A stretch of DNA of 64,000 nucleotides from Anaerolineales bacterium UBA2181 (GCA_002328075.1 DCVT01000035.1:1-64000), one strand, 5' to 3'. Positions 18,643-28,378 are shown, counted from the first letter of the stretch. Made by a program: numbers and translations. Notes: generated from the letters alone by a model not told the origin.

Positions 18643-19023
18643 ATGGATGCGCTGCCAGCGTGTTTCGTCGGAGAACCAATCGAGGTCACCTTCGACCAGT
18701 CTCCACTGGTCGCCAAAAAACCCGGCTGTCCGGACGGCTTTCACTGGCGCGAGCAGTTCTTTCGTGTGCGCCAGATGCTGGGTGAATGGCAAGACTACCG
18801 TCGGCGCGGCCGGATGGCTCGCAACATGTCGCCGCCTCATGCCGCAACCGCGGCTCGGCGTGGCTCTTGGGGCGTCGGTAGGTTCTATTTCCGGGTGCTC
18901 ACCGACGCCGACCGTGTCTTTGACCTCTATTACGACCGTGCGCCCAAGGACGCCGCAGACCGGGCCGGATGCTGGTTTCTGTTTCGCGAGTTGACTCCGC
19001 CCAAAACCGGGCCCGAACCCTGA
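18643..19023 (+). CDS. Small conserved protein (DUF6504-like)
   Basis: A 126-residue protein. The pattern GEPIEVTF...GFHWREQFFRVRQMLGEWQDYRRRG followed by RFYFRVLTDADRVFDLYYDR resembles the DUF6504 domain, which also occurs at the end of some DinB-like polymerases. Function unknown. It sits between the phosphatidyltransferase and xseA with a 34-base gap. The ATG at 18643 has no strong ribosome site. Confidence 0.6.
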   Translation: MDALPACFVGEPIEVTFDQSPLVAKKPGCPDGFHWREQFFRVRQMLGEWQDYRRRGRMARNMSPPHAATAARRGSWGVGRFYFRVLTDADRVFDLYYDRAPKDAADRAGCWFLFRELTPPKTGPEP

Positions 19024-19059
19024 ATTGACAGCCCTCCGGCCGTGGGCTATCATTCAGCC

Positions 19060-20262
19060 ATGGACGGCCAAACGGTCTGGAGCGTCAGCGAGGCAACCGA
19101 GTTCATCCGTACGTTGTTGGATGCGGATGACGTACTGGGCGACATCTGGATCGAGGGCGAAGTCTCCAACCTCACCAATGCGCGTTCGGGCCACCTCTAC
19201 TTCACCCTGAAAGACGCGGGTGCCCAGATCAAGTGTGTGATGTGGCGATCCGACGCGCGGTGTCTCGCGTTTGACCTCGCTCATGGAGATGCAGTCCGCG
19301 CTCATGGTCGGGTTTCGGTGTATCCGGCTGGGGGCGCTTATCAGCTTTACACCGACATGGTGCTTCCAGTTGGGCGAGGCGACCTTCATCAGCAGTTTGA
19401 GGCACTCAAGGCAAAGCTACTGGAAGCCGGTCTGTTCGAGCAAGCCCGGAAAAAGCCGCTCCCCAGATTCCCTAACCGAATAGGTGTCGCCACCTCGGCT
19501 GATGCCGCCGCTCTGCAAGATATCTTGAACGTGCTCGCCCAACGATATCCACTGGCAAGAGTGCTGTTAGCTCCCACCCTCGTCCAGGGCAACGAGGCGC
19601 CGCGGCAGATCATAAGGGCACTCGCAGCGCTGGACGGGCGCGACGACATAGACGTCATCATTCTGGCGCGGGGCGGCGGTTCGTTGGAAGACCTGTGGGC
19701 GTTCAACGATGAGCGAGTAGCATGGGCCATCTACGGGTGCCGCCACCCAGTGATTACCGGCGTCGGCCACGAGACTGACTTTACCATCGCCGATTTCGTC
19801 GCCGATGTGCGAGCGCCGACTCCGTCGGCGGCAGCGGCCGTAGCCACCCCTGACGTGTCGGACTTGGCCGGCCGGTTGGCTGCCCTGGGCCAGCAGCTGG
19901 ACGGGCGGATGGCCGATCGCCTGGGGACTCTCCGGTGGCGTTTGACGGCCGCTTCACGAGCGCTGCAGGCCTTGTCGCCCCGTAACAAACTGCTTAACCT
20001 GGCCCAGCAACTCGACGACTTGCAGGGGCGCATCGACCGTGCGGCCGCCGGCCGGCTGCAGCACTATTCGAACCAGCTTCGGGTGCTGGAGCGTGCGCTG
20101 GGAGTGGTCAACCCGCTGGCGACCTTGGCCCGCGGTTATGCCATTGTCCGCCGCCACGATTCGGGAGTGATCGTGACGAACCCTGCCCAGGTGGCCCCGG
20201 CTGACCTGCTCGAGGTTCGAGTACACCGTGGGCGTTTTGGGGTCGCCGTGACGGATGTTTAG
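19060..20262 (+). CDS. xseA: Exodeoxyribonuclease VII large subunit
   Basis: A 400-residue XseA: N-terminal OB fold (WIEGEVSNLTNARSGHLYFTLKD), then the catalytic domain with RIGVATS, IILARGGGSLEDLWAFNDE and HPVITGVGHETDFTIADFVADVRAPTPSAAA, and a C-terminal coiled coil that binds XseB. It degrades single-stranded DNA in repair. I use the ATG at 19060, as an earlier GTG at 19042 adds only six residues. xseB follows 52 bases downstream. Confidence 0.96.
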   Translation: MDGQTVWSVSEATEFIRTLLDADDVLGDIWIEGEVSNLTNARSGHLYFTLKDAGAQIKCVMWRSDARCLAFDLAHGDAVRAHGRVSVYPAGGAYQLYTDMVLPVGRGDLHQQFEALKAKLLEAGLFEQARKKPLPRFPNRIGVATSADAAALQDILNVLAQRYPLARVLLAPTLVQGNEAPRQIIRALAALDGRDDIDVIILARGGGSLEDLWAFNDERVAWAIYGCRHPVITGVGHETDFTIADFVADVRAPTPSAAAAVATPDVSDLAGRLAALGQQLDGRMADRLGTLRWRLTAASRALQALSPRNKLLNLAQQLDDLQGRIDRAAAGRLQHYSNQLRVLERALGVVNPLATLARGYAIVRRHDSGVIVTNPAQVAPADLLEVRVHRGRFGVAVTDV

Positions 20263-20314
20263 ACAGAACGACCAGCATTCCGACCGTCAGGCGCAGTGTC
20301 GACAGGAGAGCGGG

Positions 20315-20530
20315 ATGGACGAACGAATCGAACTGAGCTTTGAAGAGGCTCTGCGGGAACTCGATCAGCAGGTGGAACGTCTGGAGGGAGAGGAGCTGAC
20401 CCTGGAGGAAGCTCTGACATGCTATGCACGCGCCCAGAGTCTGCTGGCTCATTGCCAGCAGTTGTTGGCTACCGCCGAACTCAAACTTGAACGCTTGTCC
20501 CTGGATGATCTGCCAGAGCCAGGTCAATAA
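20315..20530 (+). CDS. xseB: Exodeoxyribonuclease VII small subunit
   Basis: A 71-residue XseB with LSFEEALRELDQQVERLEGEELTLEEAL, the family signature, forming a helical hairpin that binds the XseA coiled coil. ATG at 20315 after GGAG. Confidence 0.93.
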   Translation: MDERIELSFEEALRELDQQVERLEGEELTLEEALTCYARAQSLLAHCQQLLATAELKLERLSLDDLPEPGQ

Positions 20531-20586
20531 CAGCCCACTGTCCAATCTAAACCAACGATGTTCACCCAACGGATGCAGGACACAGG

Positions 20587-22035
20587 ATGAAGAAACCCTG
20601 GCTTGGGGTCACCTTTTTGCTTGTATTGGCAATCAGCGGGTGCAGCAAGGACGACGCCACGCCATCCAAGACGGCCACCGCTACGTGGGCTGGAGCCGGT
20701 GCAGTGGCCCGACCGCTGCTCTTGGAGTTGGCTGCAAGCCCAGCCTCCTTTGAGAACGTGCGGGTGCGGGTCACCGGCCGGTATGGTGTGATTCCCGCTC
20801 CAGTCTGCAGCGGTGTATTGCGCCTTCCGCCATCGACGTGGGCTCTGACCGACGCAGGCGTAGTGACGCGCGCGGCCGGCCTGGAGACGGTCGTTCTGCC
20901 TTTGGCCCCCGATGAGTTGACCATGGAGGTTGAAGGGTTCTGGCGCCGGTGGGAAGGTCTTGTAGGCTGTGGCAATTCGGCCGTCGCCAGCACCGTGTGG
21001 TATCTTGAGGTGCAGCGCATCCTGTCGCCCAATCCCATCGAGCGCGCCACCCTTACGCCGTTAGGCTGGGTCGGTGCGTCTGAGACGCCAGAAAGCGGCA
21101 CTTTGGTCCATCCGACTGTGCCGTACCTGACGCCAACGCCGTTGCCGAGCGCTACCCCACTGGTTGCAGTGCCTGCCGCTCCCACACCGCTGCCCAGCCC
21201 TACCAACACCACCATCCCCTCGCCACTGGCAACGCCTACTCCATCCGCGACCTCCTTCATGTCGCCCTTGGCCACGCCCACCCATGGGTCAAACATGGAT
21301 GCGACTGTGACCCCGTGGCCCACCTTCACTGCGCTGCCCACCTGGAGTTTCCAGGCCTCGCCAACCGCATCGGCGATTCCTTCGGCAGTCACCATTCACA
21401 TGGGATTTCTGGCGGCGGACGAGATCGTGCACGAAACACTGGAAGTGCTGGAGACACATCGCTGGCACTGGAACGGATCGGTGGGCGACGTTATCACCAT
21501 TACCGTAGCATGCGCCCAGGATGTGGACGTGGAGCTGGTTCTGAATGACCCAGAGGGTCGGCGATTGGTACGCCAGGGGGACCGGCCAGCCGGCCAGACA
21601 GAGACGGCCACAGCTATCGAGTTAACACGAAACGGCGATTACGTCATCATGATCCGCGAGGTGGACGGCACGGCGGGCAGCTATGCCCTGTTGATCATGG
21701 TGCCAGGCTCGCCGCCCATCGTCTTTCCTGGCAACCTGGAATTCGGTGACCAGGTGGTGAAAATTCTGCCGGCCAACACGGCACACATCTGGCACTTTTC
21801 GGCCGACGCCGGTGACACGATCAAATTGACCCTGGAACCCAACCCCGAGTCCGACGGCGTGATGGTGCTCTACGGCCCCGAAGGATTGGGTGACCTGATC
21901 GCAGAAATCGACTCAGGTCGCGCGGGTCAGATTGAACAACGATCGCTTCAACTCACAGTGTCTGGCTATTATGCGGTGTACGTGACCGAGGCGTCAGGTA
22001 CGGCCGGTAGCTACCGGCTGTCGCTCAATCAATGA
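20587..22035 (+). CDS. Lipoprotein with two pre-peptidase C-terminal-like domains
   Basis: 482 residues. A lipoprotein signal peptide ends at ISGC (Cys about residue 19). A roughly 140-residue N-terminal domain is followed by a Thr/Pro/Ser-rich linker (about 185-260). Two tandem beta domains follow, each ending with a GTAGSYxLxxx strand (about 360 and 480) as in PPC-type domains that bind substrate or stabilise secreted proteins. No protease domain is present. It should be membrane-anchored and extracellular. Its stop overlaps the next start (ATGA), so it is coupled to the vWA protein. Confidence 0.75.
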   Translation: MKKPWLGVTFLLVLAISGCSKDDATPSKTATATWAGAGAVARPLLLELAASPASFENVRVRVTGRYGVIPAPVCSGVLRLPPSTWALTDAGVVTRAAGLETVVLPLAPDELTMEVEGFWRRWEGLVGCGNSAVASTVWYLEVQRILSPNPIERATLTPLGWVGASETPESGTLVHPTVPYLTPTPLPSATPLVAVPAAPTPLPSPTNTTIPSPLATPTPSATSFMSPLATPTHGSNMDATVTPWPTFTALPTWSFQASPTASAIPSAVTIHMGFLAADEIVHETLEVLETHRWHWNGSVGDVITITVACAQDVDVELVLNDPEGRRLVRQGDRPAGQTETATAIELTRNGDYVIMIREVDGTAGSYALLIMVPGSPPIVFPGNLEFGDQVVKILPANTAHIWHFSADAGDTIKLTLEPNPESDGVMVLYGPEGLGDLIAEIDSGRAGQIEQRSLQLTVSGYYAVYVTEASGTAGSYRLSLNQ

Positions 22036-24929
22036 GTTTCACGGCGCCAGTGGCATTGGCACTGCTTCTGGCATTGCCCTATGTAGCCTGGCTCGGAAAG
22101 CCGGTTGGTCAGGCGGGAGCGGTGCGGGCATGGGCGGGGGTGGCCATTCGTTGCACTGTGGCGCTCCTCATCATCCTGGCCTTGGCCGGCGGCCAGGTGG
22201 TCACCGCCACGGACAAACTCGCGCTGGTGTTTCTGGTCGACGTGTCCGACAGCATCCCACTGACCACACAACAGCTGGCGGTTGATTGGGTCGACCGAGC
22301 CATCCGAACGCTCAGCCCAGAAGACAGCGCCGCGGTGATCCTCTTCGGCGCCGACGCCCTGGTAGAAAGACCTCTGTCGTCGGTGCCAGAACTCGCCCCC
22401 ACCACCTCCGTGCCCGATCCCATGCAAACCGACATCGGAGCCGCCATGCAGCTTAGCCTTGCGCTCTTGCCGACTGAGACTGCCCGACGCATCATCCTGC
22501 TGTCCGACGGGATCGACACGATGGGCAACGCAATTGCCGGTGCCGGACTGGCGGCCGCGGCTGGGGTTCCGGTCGACGTGTTCCCGCTGGGAGCTTTGTC
22601 CGATGAGGTCGAAGTGCTGCTGAGCTCTGTGAAAGCGCCAACGAGGCTGTCCGAAGGCGATCACTTTGATCTCAAAGTGACGGCCGAGCGTCGTGGCGGA
22701 ACCGCCTCCGGGGGAGAGCCGGCCGTCTTGCGGGTGCTCAGCGGCGGGATCGTGGTGCACGAACAGGTGGTGGCTCTTAGCCGCGGAGAGAACAATTTCA
22801 CCGTGCCGCTGATAGCGGGAGCGCCCGGCTTTGCCCGGTATCAGGTCCAATTGGCCGCCTTGGAGGACTCTCGTTACCAGAACAATCAAATGACGGCTTT
22901 TGCTGAGGTGGTAGGACCGCCGAGCGTGTTGTTGGTTGCCCCCGTCGATCAGGAGCAACGGGAATTGGCGGAGCATGAGTGTGACCCGCTGGAACAAGCG
23001 TTGACGGCTACCGGAATTTCGGTGGACCGCACGGACGCCCGCCGCATGCCGGTCGACCTTTCGTTGCTCAACGGCTACGCCTCCATTGTGCTGGTGAACG
23101 TCAATGCGCGGGATCTCGGTTGGCGCAAGATGGCTGCACTGCAGAACTACGTTCGGGACCTGGGCGGCGGACTCGTTGCCGTAGGTGGCCCAGGCAGCTA
23201 TGCTCCCGGCGGATACTATCGGACACCTTTGGAGGAGGCGCTGCCAGTCCAGATGCAACTCAAGGACCAGGAACGCCGGGCAAACCTGACGCTGTATTTC
23301 GTCATCGACAAATCTGGCAGCATGGCAGACACCAGTGTGGGTGGAATCCCCAAAGTGGAACTGGCAAAGGAGGCAATCATACGCAGCCTGGGTCTCCTGG
23401 GACCTCTTGATCGAGCGGCAGTAGTCGCGTTCGACGAAAGCGCGTTCTGGGTAGTGCCGCCGCAATCAGTCGTGGACTCGGACAGCTTGGCAGATTCAGT
23501 TGGGCGCATCCGGGCCGACGGCGGAACCGACATCTATGCGGGTTTGCGCGCCGTAGCTGACCTCTTGCCGGAGGATCCAGCCGCCCTGAGGCATGTAATA
23601 CTGCTGACTGACGGTGGTGCCTCCGAAGCGGGCAATCCCGAACTTGTACACGAGATGCACCAGGATTTCAACGCTACGCTCTCGGTGGTGGCAATTGGCG
23701 AGGGCTATGCCCCCTGGATCCAGAGACTCCCAGAGTCATCCGGCGGCCGCTTCCATTTTGCCTACGACCCAGACACCATTCCCGAGATCTTTACCCAGGA
23801 GACAATCCTGGCAACCCGAACCTACATCATCGAATCCTTGTTCTGGCCCACATTGGCTCAGGACCACCCGATCATGAGAGGCATCAGTGCGACCCCTCCA
23901 CTGAGCGGATACGTTGGGACCAGCCGCAAACCCGCCGCCCACACCGTGCTTACCACCCCCCAGGACGACCCATTGCTTTCTGCGTGGCGTTACGGGCTCG
24001 GCAAAAGCGTTGCATGGACCTCGGACGCCACCGGCCGGTGGGCGGTCGAATGGATCACCTGGCCCGGTTTTGCCACCTTTTGGGATCAGGCCACGCGGTG
24101 GACCATGACCCAAGAACGGGGCAACAACGTGGATGCTGAAATCCGACTGCTGCGTGGACGTGCCGAGATCACCGCTGAGGCAACTCTGGCCGATGGCGGT
24201 TTTCTCAACGGTCTGGAGCTGGAAGCACGAGTATCGGGACCGGACAACACCTGGAGCACCGTGGTACTGCGACAGACGGCTCCCGGCCGCTACGGGGGCA
24301 GCTTTGAACCCACTGTCGAAGGTGCATACCTCATTCGCCTGACTGATCGCGGCCCGGCCGGCTCTGTGGCACAGACCGTCGGATGGGTGATGAGCTATTC
24401 GCCGGAATACCGGAACACAGACCCAGATCATCAGGCCCTGCACCGGCTAGCCGAGTCAACCGGCGGCCGAATCCTGACTGAACCGGAGGAAAGTCTTTCG
24501 CACAACCTTCCTGCTCCGGCCGCACGCCGACCGATCTGGACGCAGTTGCTGCTGGCGGCTGCCATTCTGCTTCCGGTGGACGTCGCCGTGCGCCGGCTGG
24601 CTATTGGGCGAAAGGACCTGCAGGCAATCTGGCCGGCAGCCCGCGTCTGGATGGCAGATCGGCTGGTGCGTCGCGCAGCTACAACCGTGCCCTCAGCACA
24701 GGTGCGCCAACTGCTGAGGGCCAAGCGGCGGACGAGGCACAGCGCGCCGATGGTTGGTGCACCCATCGGGAAGTCAGACCCACTTCTCCACCCGCCGACA
24801 GAGCGACCATCGGAAGAAGCGGTTCCAGACTCCGAGGCCCTGCAGGCTACAACGCAGCCAGTGCGCGCCGAAGGGACGCTGGCCGGTCGGCTGCTGGACA
24901 ACAAGAGGCGCCGCAATTCTCACGATTAG
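22032..24929 (+). CDS. Large membrane protein with two von Willebrand A domains and a glutamine amidotransferase-like middle
   Basis: 965 residues. Two N-terminal membrane helices precede a first vWA domain with MIDAS DVSDS (about residue 75). A beta-rich region follows, then a glutamine amidotransferase-like segment (about 330-410, ALQNYVRDLGGGLVAVGGPGSYAPGGY). A second vWA with MIDAS DKSGSM (about 430) comes next, then a C-terminal membrane helix (about 840-860) and a basic tail. The layout resembles BatA/YfbK-related membrane proteins of bacteria. No amidotransferase Cys nucleophile is evident. ATGA-coupled to the lipoprotein. Probably an extracytoplasmic complex with the lipoprotein. Confidence 0.8.
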   Translation: MSFTAPVALALLLALPYVAWLGKPVGQAGAVRAWAGVAIRCTVALLIILALAGGQVVTATDKLALVFLVDVSDSIPLTTQQLAVDWVDRAIRTLSPEDSAAVILFGADALVERPLSSVPELAPTTSVPDPMQTDIGAAMQLSLALLPTETARRIILLSDGIDTMGNAIAGAGLAAAAGVPVDVFPLGALSDEVEVLLSSVKAPTRLSEGDHFDLKVTAERRGGTASGGEPAVLRVLSGGIVVHEQVVALSRGENNFTVPLIAGAPGFARYQVQLAALEDSRYQNNQMTAFAEVVGPPSVLLVAPVDQEQRELAEHECDPLEQALTATGISVDRTDARRMPVDLSLLNGYASIVLVNVNARDLGWRKMAALQNYVRDLGGGLVAVGGPGSYAPGGYYRTPLEEALPVQMQLKDQERRANLTLYFVIDKSGSMADTSVGGIPKVELAKEAIIRSLGLLGPLDRAAVVAFDESAFWVVPPQSVVDSDSLADSVGRIRADGGTDIYAGLRAVADLLPEDPAALRHVILLTDGGASEAGNPELVHEMHQDFNATLSVVAIGEGYAPWIQRLPESSGGRFHFAYDPDTIPEIFTQETILATRTYIIESLFWPTLAQDHPIMRGISATPPLSGYVGTSRKPAAHTVLTTPQDDPLLSAWRYGLGKSVAWTSDATGRWAVEWITWPGFATFWDQATRWTMTQERGNNVDAEIRLLRGRAEITAEATLADGGFLNGLELEARVSGPDNTWSTVVLRQTAPGRYGGSFEPTVEGAYLIRLTDRGPAGSVAQTVGWVMSYSPEYRNTDPDHQALHRLAESTGGRILTEPEESLSHNLPAPAARRPIWTQLLLAAAILLPVDVAVRRLAIGRKDLQAIWPAARVWMADRLVRRAATTVPSAQVRQLLRAKRRTRHSAPMVGAPIGKSDPLLHPPTERPSEEAVPDSEALQATTQPVRAEGTLAGRLLDNKRRRNSHD

Positions 24930-24944
24930 CCGGATCGGGGACCC

Positions 24945-25625
24945 ATGAACCTGCCATCTGACCGCCATCGTTGCAGACTCGCAGTCTTTGACCTGGACGG
25001 AACACTGAAAGCAGTAGCCAGCCCATACAGCCACGTCCATCGGGCATTGGGTGTCGAGGCTGCCGCGCACGAAATCTATGCCCGCTATCGACGCGGGGAA
25101 CTCACCTACGACCAATGGGGTCAAGAGGAGATAGGTCTATGGCGCGGGCTTGCGCTGGCCGATCTGCGAGCGATATTGGGGACGATTCCCTATTGGCCGG
25201 GAGCAGTTCGATTTGTGGGCCGCTTGAGAAAAGCCGGGGTCGCGGTAGCCGTAGTGAGCGCCGGATTTGACGTTCACGTGCAGACTTGCGCAGCCGAGTT
25301 GGGTGCCGATCTGGCCGTCTACAACCGCTTGGGAGTGCAGGACGGCCGGCTGTCAGGAGCGTTTTTCACGCAAGTGGACGGCCGCAACAAGGGGGCTTTG
25401 GTACGGGAGATTCAGGCGCAGTTCCGCACCACCCGGCAGGAAACGTTGGTCGCTGGGGACACCGTCTATGACGTGCCAATGTTTCCCGAGGCAGCCGTCA
25501 GCCTGGCGGTAGCCACCGCGGAACCCACGGTCGCCCAGGCGGCCGACCTGCACTTGTCAGATGGCAACTGGGATCGAGCATGGAACCTGATTGCCGATTT
25601 CCGCCCCGGGTGGTTGCCGGACTAA
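24945..25625 (+). CDS. HAD-superfamily phosphatase (phosphoserine phosphatase-like)
   Basis: A 226-residue HAD hydrolase: motif I VFDLDGTL (residues 14-21), motif II VVSAGFDVHVQ, a Lys in RNKGALVRE and motif III VAGDTVYDVPMF. The cap is of the SerB-like C1 type. Substrate not assigned. It is convergent with the lipid kinase gene, the stop codons overlapping by three bases. Confidence 0.82.
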   Translation: MNLPSDRHRCRLAVFDLDGTLKAVASPYSHVHRALGVEAAAHEIYARYRRGELTYDQWGQEEIGLWRGLALADLRAILGTIPYWPGAVRFVGRLRKAGVAVAVVSAGFDVHVQTCAAELGADLAVYNRLGVQDGRLSGAFFTQVDGRNKGALVREIQAQFRTTRQETLVAGDTVYDVPMFPEAAVSLAVATAEPTVAQAADLHLSDGNWDRAWNLIADFRPGWLPD

Positions 25626-26524
25626 CGATCAACCAGCACAGTCAGTTTTCCGGGAACAACCTCGAACAGCACTTGCGTTGCCGCCAGTTCAAAAACCTCA
25701 CCGTCGGCCTGGATGGGCGTCCCCGGCTCACACGCAATGTGGAGTCGGCGAGCTCGGGCGTGAACAACCTCCGGCCGGCGGACATGGGATCCGCTAAACG
25801 TCATCGGCAACAGCCGCAACATCCGCAGCCGGCCCATCACCGGCGCAATCACAAAATCCAACAGCCCGTCGTCTGGCACGGCCTCCGGCGTCATGAAAAA
25901 GATGCCGCCAGTCCGGCGGTGATTGCCCACCGAGACCAAAACGATCGGTCCCTGGTGGTTCTGACCGTCCCATTCCAACGTCATTCGCCAACGCGGATTG
26001 CGGCCGATGCAGATGAGCGCTGCCAGCAAGTACCTCAAGGTCCCTTTGACCCGCACCAGGCGAGCATTTTCCAGCGTCACCTCGGGCTCGAGTCCCAGTG
26101 CCGAATTGTTGGCAAAGTAACGGCCGTTGACTCGTCCGACATCGATGATTCTGGTCTGGCCCCGGCCGATGACATGTACCGCGGCCTCTACCTCTGTGGG
26201 AATCCCCTGTCCGAACGCCAGGTCGTTGGCCGTTCCCAGCGGGATGATGCCCATCGGAACGGTGGGCCCGTCCCCTGCGGCCGCAACCAAACCGTTAACG
26301 ACCTCGCCACAAGTCGAATCGCCCCCTACAGCCACCACTGGGTTGAAACCGGAGCAGGCAGCCTCCATGGCCAGGTCTATTCCTTCGTCTGCCCGCTCGG
26401 TCACAACGAGATCATAGGGAATTCCGGCCTGCTCAAAGGCAGCACGTACGCGCGGGATATTGTCCCGCGCTTTCCAGCGGCCTGCATACGGGTTGACGAT
26501 CAATTTGGCCGTCGGCGCTTCCAT
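25622..26524 (-). CDS. Diacylglycerol/lipid kinase catalytic-domain protein
   Basis: A 300-residue YegS/DgkB-type protein: LIVNPYAGRW at the N-terminus, the nucleotide-binding region VAVGGDSTCGEVVNGL (about 80-95), IPLGTANDLA and a C-terminal beta domain ending near LLFE. Most members have GGDGT; here it is GGDST. It starts 2 bases after the stop of the AAA ATPase gene, so the two are co-transcribed. Confidence 0.82.
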   Translation of the reverse strand: MEAPTAKLIVNPYAGRWKARDNIPRVRAAFEQAGIPYDLVVTERADEGIDLAMEAACSGFNPVVAVGGDSTCGEVVNGLVAAAGDGPTVPMGIIPLGTANDLAFGQGIPTEVEAAVHVIGRGQTRIIDVGRVNGRYFANNSALGLEPEVTLENARLVRVKGTLRYLLAALICIGRNPRWRMTLEWDGQNHQGPIVLVSVGNHRRTGGIFFMTPEAVPDDGLLDFVIAPVMGRLRMLRLLPMTFSGSHVRRPEVVHARARRLHIACEPGTPIQADGEVFELAATQVLFEVVPGKLTVLVDR

Positions 26525-26526
26525 GG

Positions 26527-27834
26527 CTATATATCCACAAAATAGGCGCTGGCTGCCCGATCAATCAGATCCTTGGTCATCCGGGGTTCGGTACCCAGAT
26601 ATGCTGCCAGATCCAGCAGTTGATCCAGAATATCGCGCGGATGGACCGCCCTGAGTTTCCGGCGTGGTTTGACAAAATGCTCCTGCATCAGATAGACCAG
26701 ACTCGCCTCATCGTAAGGAATGTTCTTCTCAACGCACCGCCGTCGGAAAATATCTCGGAACTCGTCGGGCGTCGGATCCACAACGTGGATCTTGTGCGGT
26801 ATCCGCCGCAGGAACGCCTCGTCCACCAGATCCTTGGGATCCATGTTGGTGGCGAACACGATGAGCACCTCAAATGGGATCTCTATCTTGCGGCCGGTGT
26901 GCAAGGTGAGGTAATCTACCTTTTTCTCCAAGGGGACGATCCACCGGTTCAACAGATCACGGGGCCGAACTTGCTGCCGACCAAAGTCATCGATCAACAG
27001 AATCCCGCCGTTTGCTTTCATCTGGTGCGGCGCCTCGTAAAACCGGGTTGCCTCGTTCCAGATCAGATCCAGGTTCTTGAGTGTCAGTTCTCCACCGGTC
27101 ACGATCGACGGCCGACGCACCCGCATCCAGCGCGGATCAGGAAACCGTTTCAGGCTGCCCGCGCCGGGCATGACTGATGCCTGCTCCAGGAGTTGGTGGG
27201 ACACTTCGTCAAAGACCTTGATGATCTCGCCATCCACCTCGACCGCGTACGGCATGAGCATTTCTCGGCCCAGGACCATCCGGCCCACCGCCTCCGCAAT
27301 CATCGTCTTGCCGTTCCCCGGCGGACCGTAAAGAAAGACCGATCTGCCCGAGTTGATTGCCGGCCCAATGCGGTCGAAGGTTCTATCCGATAGCACCAGA
27401 TCGGATAGCGCCTGCCGCATGCCGGTCGGGCGGACGGTGATCCCCTTGATTCCCTGAGCCTTGATCGCCCGGCAATAGTCGTCCAGCGGAACGGGCGCCG
27501 GACCGACGTAGGTCGTCAGTTCCAGAACTTCCCGAGCCCGTGAAGCCCCTTTGGAGGTGACGGAATACTGAAACGAACCCTCGCCCAAGCCCCCTGTTCC
27601 TTTGACCTCGCACATGAGCTCCCGTTTAAGAAACTCGAGTGCGTTCTCCACCACACCGGGAAAGGGAAGCCTGATCCGCTCGGCGATCTCGTAACCCGAG
27701 GCAACGCCGGCAAAGTACATGACCTTGAGCACCAGATCGGTCAGGAACGCAAGGTGGAGGCCAGTGTCCTCCACGGACCGAAGGGGTTGGGGGAGATAAC
27801 CGGGAGCATCTGTTTGCACCATCTCTTCGGACAT
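26527..27834 (-). CDS. MoxR-like AAA ATPase with an N-terminal winged-helix-like domain
   Basis: 435 residues. Residues about 25-110 resemble a winged-helix region. The AAA core follows: Walker A YGPPGNGKT (about residue 175), the sensor/Walker B segment LLIDDFGRQ and the arginine-finger area AFLRRIPHKI, with a C-terminal lid. ATG at 27834 follows AGAGGG with 8-base spacing. It is divergent from the small membrane-protein genes and is probably co-transcribed with the lipid kinase. MoxR-type ATPases often act as chaperones for vWA proteins, which lie 2 kb away, but there is no direct evidence here. Confidence 0.82.
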   Translation of the reverse strand: MSEEMVQTDAPGYLPQPLRSVEDTGLHLAFLTDLVLKVMYFAGVASGYEIAERIRLPFPGVVENALEFLKRELMCEVKGTGGLGEGSFQYSVTSKGASRAREVLELTTYVGPAPVPLDDYCRAIKAQGIKGITVRPTGMRQALSDLVLSDRTFDRIGPAINSGRSVFLYGPPGNGKTMIAEAVGRMVLGREMLMPYAVEVDGEIIKVFDEVSHQLLEQASVMPGAGSLKRFPDPRWMRVRRPSIVTGGELTLKNLDLIWNEATRFYEAPHQMKANGGILLIDDFGRQQVRPRDLLNRWIVPLEKKVDYLTLHTGRKIEIPFEVLIVFATNMDPKDLVDEAFLRRIPHKIHVVDPTPDEFRDIFRRRCVEKNIPYDEASLVYLMQEHFVKPRRKLRAVHPRDILDQLLDLAAYLGTEPRMTKDLIDRAASAYFVDI

Positions 27835-27870
27835 GATTTGCCCTCTTGTCGCCAGCGAAATCTGGCGGTT

Positions 27871-27899
27871 ATTATACACACGATTCACTGGCAACACAA
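27871..27899 (-). promoter_or_regulatory. Promoter of the AAA ATPase gene
   Basis: Perfect -10 TATAAT (27871-27876), 17-base spacer, -35 TTGTGT (27894-27899) on the minus strand; the start lies 37 bases downstream. Confidence 0.5.
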
Positions 27900-27916
27900 C
27901 GTGACTATGGTAAAAT
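27888..27916 (+). promoter_or_regulatory. Promoter of the membrane-protein gene series
   Basis: -35 CTGGCA (27888-27893), 17-base spacer, -10 TAAAAT (27911-27916). It overlaps the ATPase promoter, so the two divergent transcripts may compete. Confidence 0.5.
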
Positions 27917-27939
27917 TGCCGAGGGTGAATGCAAAGGGA

Positions 27940-28377
27940 ATGACCAAGACGACCGCCAAACCGCCCACCGAGCGCGATAGGCAGCTCAAGAAGCGCCAGT
28001 GGCTTGCGCTGTATTTGCCGATCATGGTGAGCGTTGCTCTCGGGCTGACGGCCGTGACGTTGGTCGCGGTGTTGGGCCTCAAGGCAGGGAACCTGGGCGG
28101 TGATCCGGCATCGGCATGGGGCGATGCAGCCGCCGTTCTGGTTGTGCTTCAGGTGGCAATGTTGGGCCTGGTTCTTCTGGTCCTGCTGGTTTCTCTGTGT
28201 GCCCTGTTCTTTTGGTTGTACGGCAAAACCAGACCCGTGCTTCACGGCGGTCAGGATTTCGCGTTGGTCGTTTCCCAGCGAGTGGAAAAACCTGCGGGCC
28301 GGCTTGTCGGTTTGCTGGCCAGGCCCTACTCCCTCGGCGCCCGCGTGCGCACCCTGACCCAATGGCTGAGGAGGTGA
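27940..28377 (+). CDS. Small protein with two predicted membrane helices
   Basis: About 145 residues from the ATG at 27940 (an earlier ATG at 27907 is possible but overlaps the likely promoter). A basic N-terminus precedes two hydrophobic helices (about 22-45 and 62-92); the C-terminal 50 residues are cytoplasmic-looking and Arg/Val-rich. No family recognised. The following gene starts right after its stop with GAGG reused as a ribosome site. Confidence 0.6.
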   Translation: MTKTTAKPPTERDRQLKKRQWLALYLPIMVSVALGLTAVTLVAVLGLKAGNLGGDPASAWGDAAAVLVVLQVAMLGLVLLVLLVSLCALFFWLYGKTRPVLHGGQDFALVVSQRVEKPAGRLVGLLARPYSLGARVRTLTQWLRR

Positions 28378-28378
28378 T

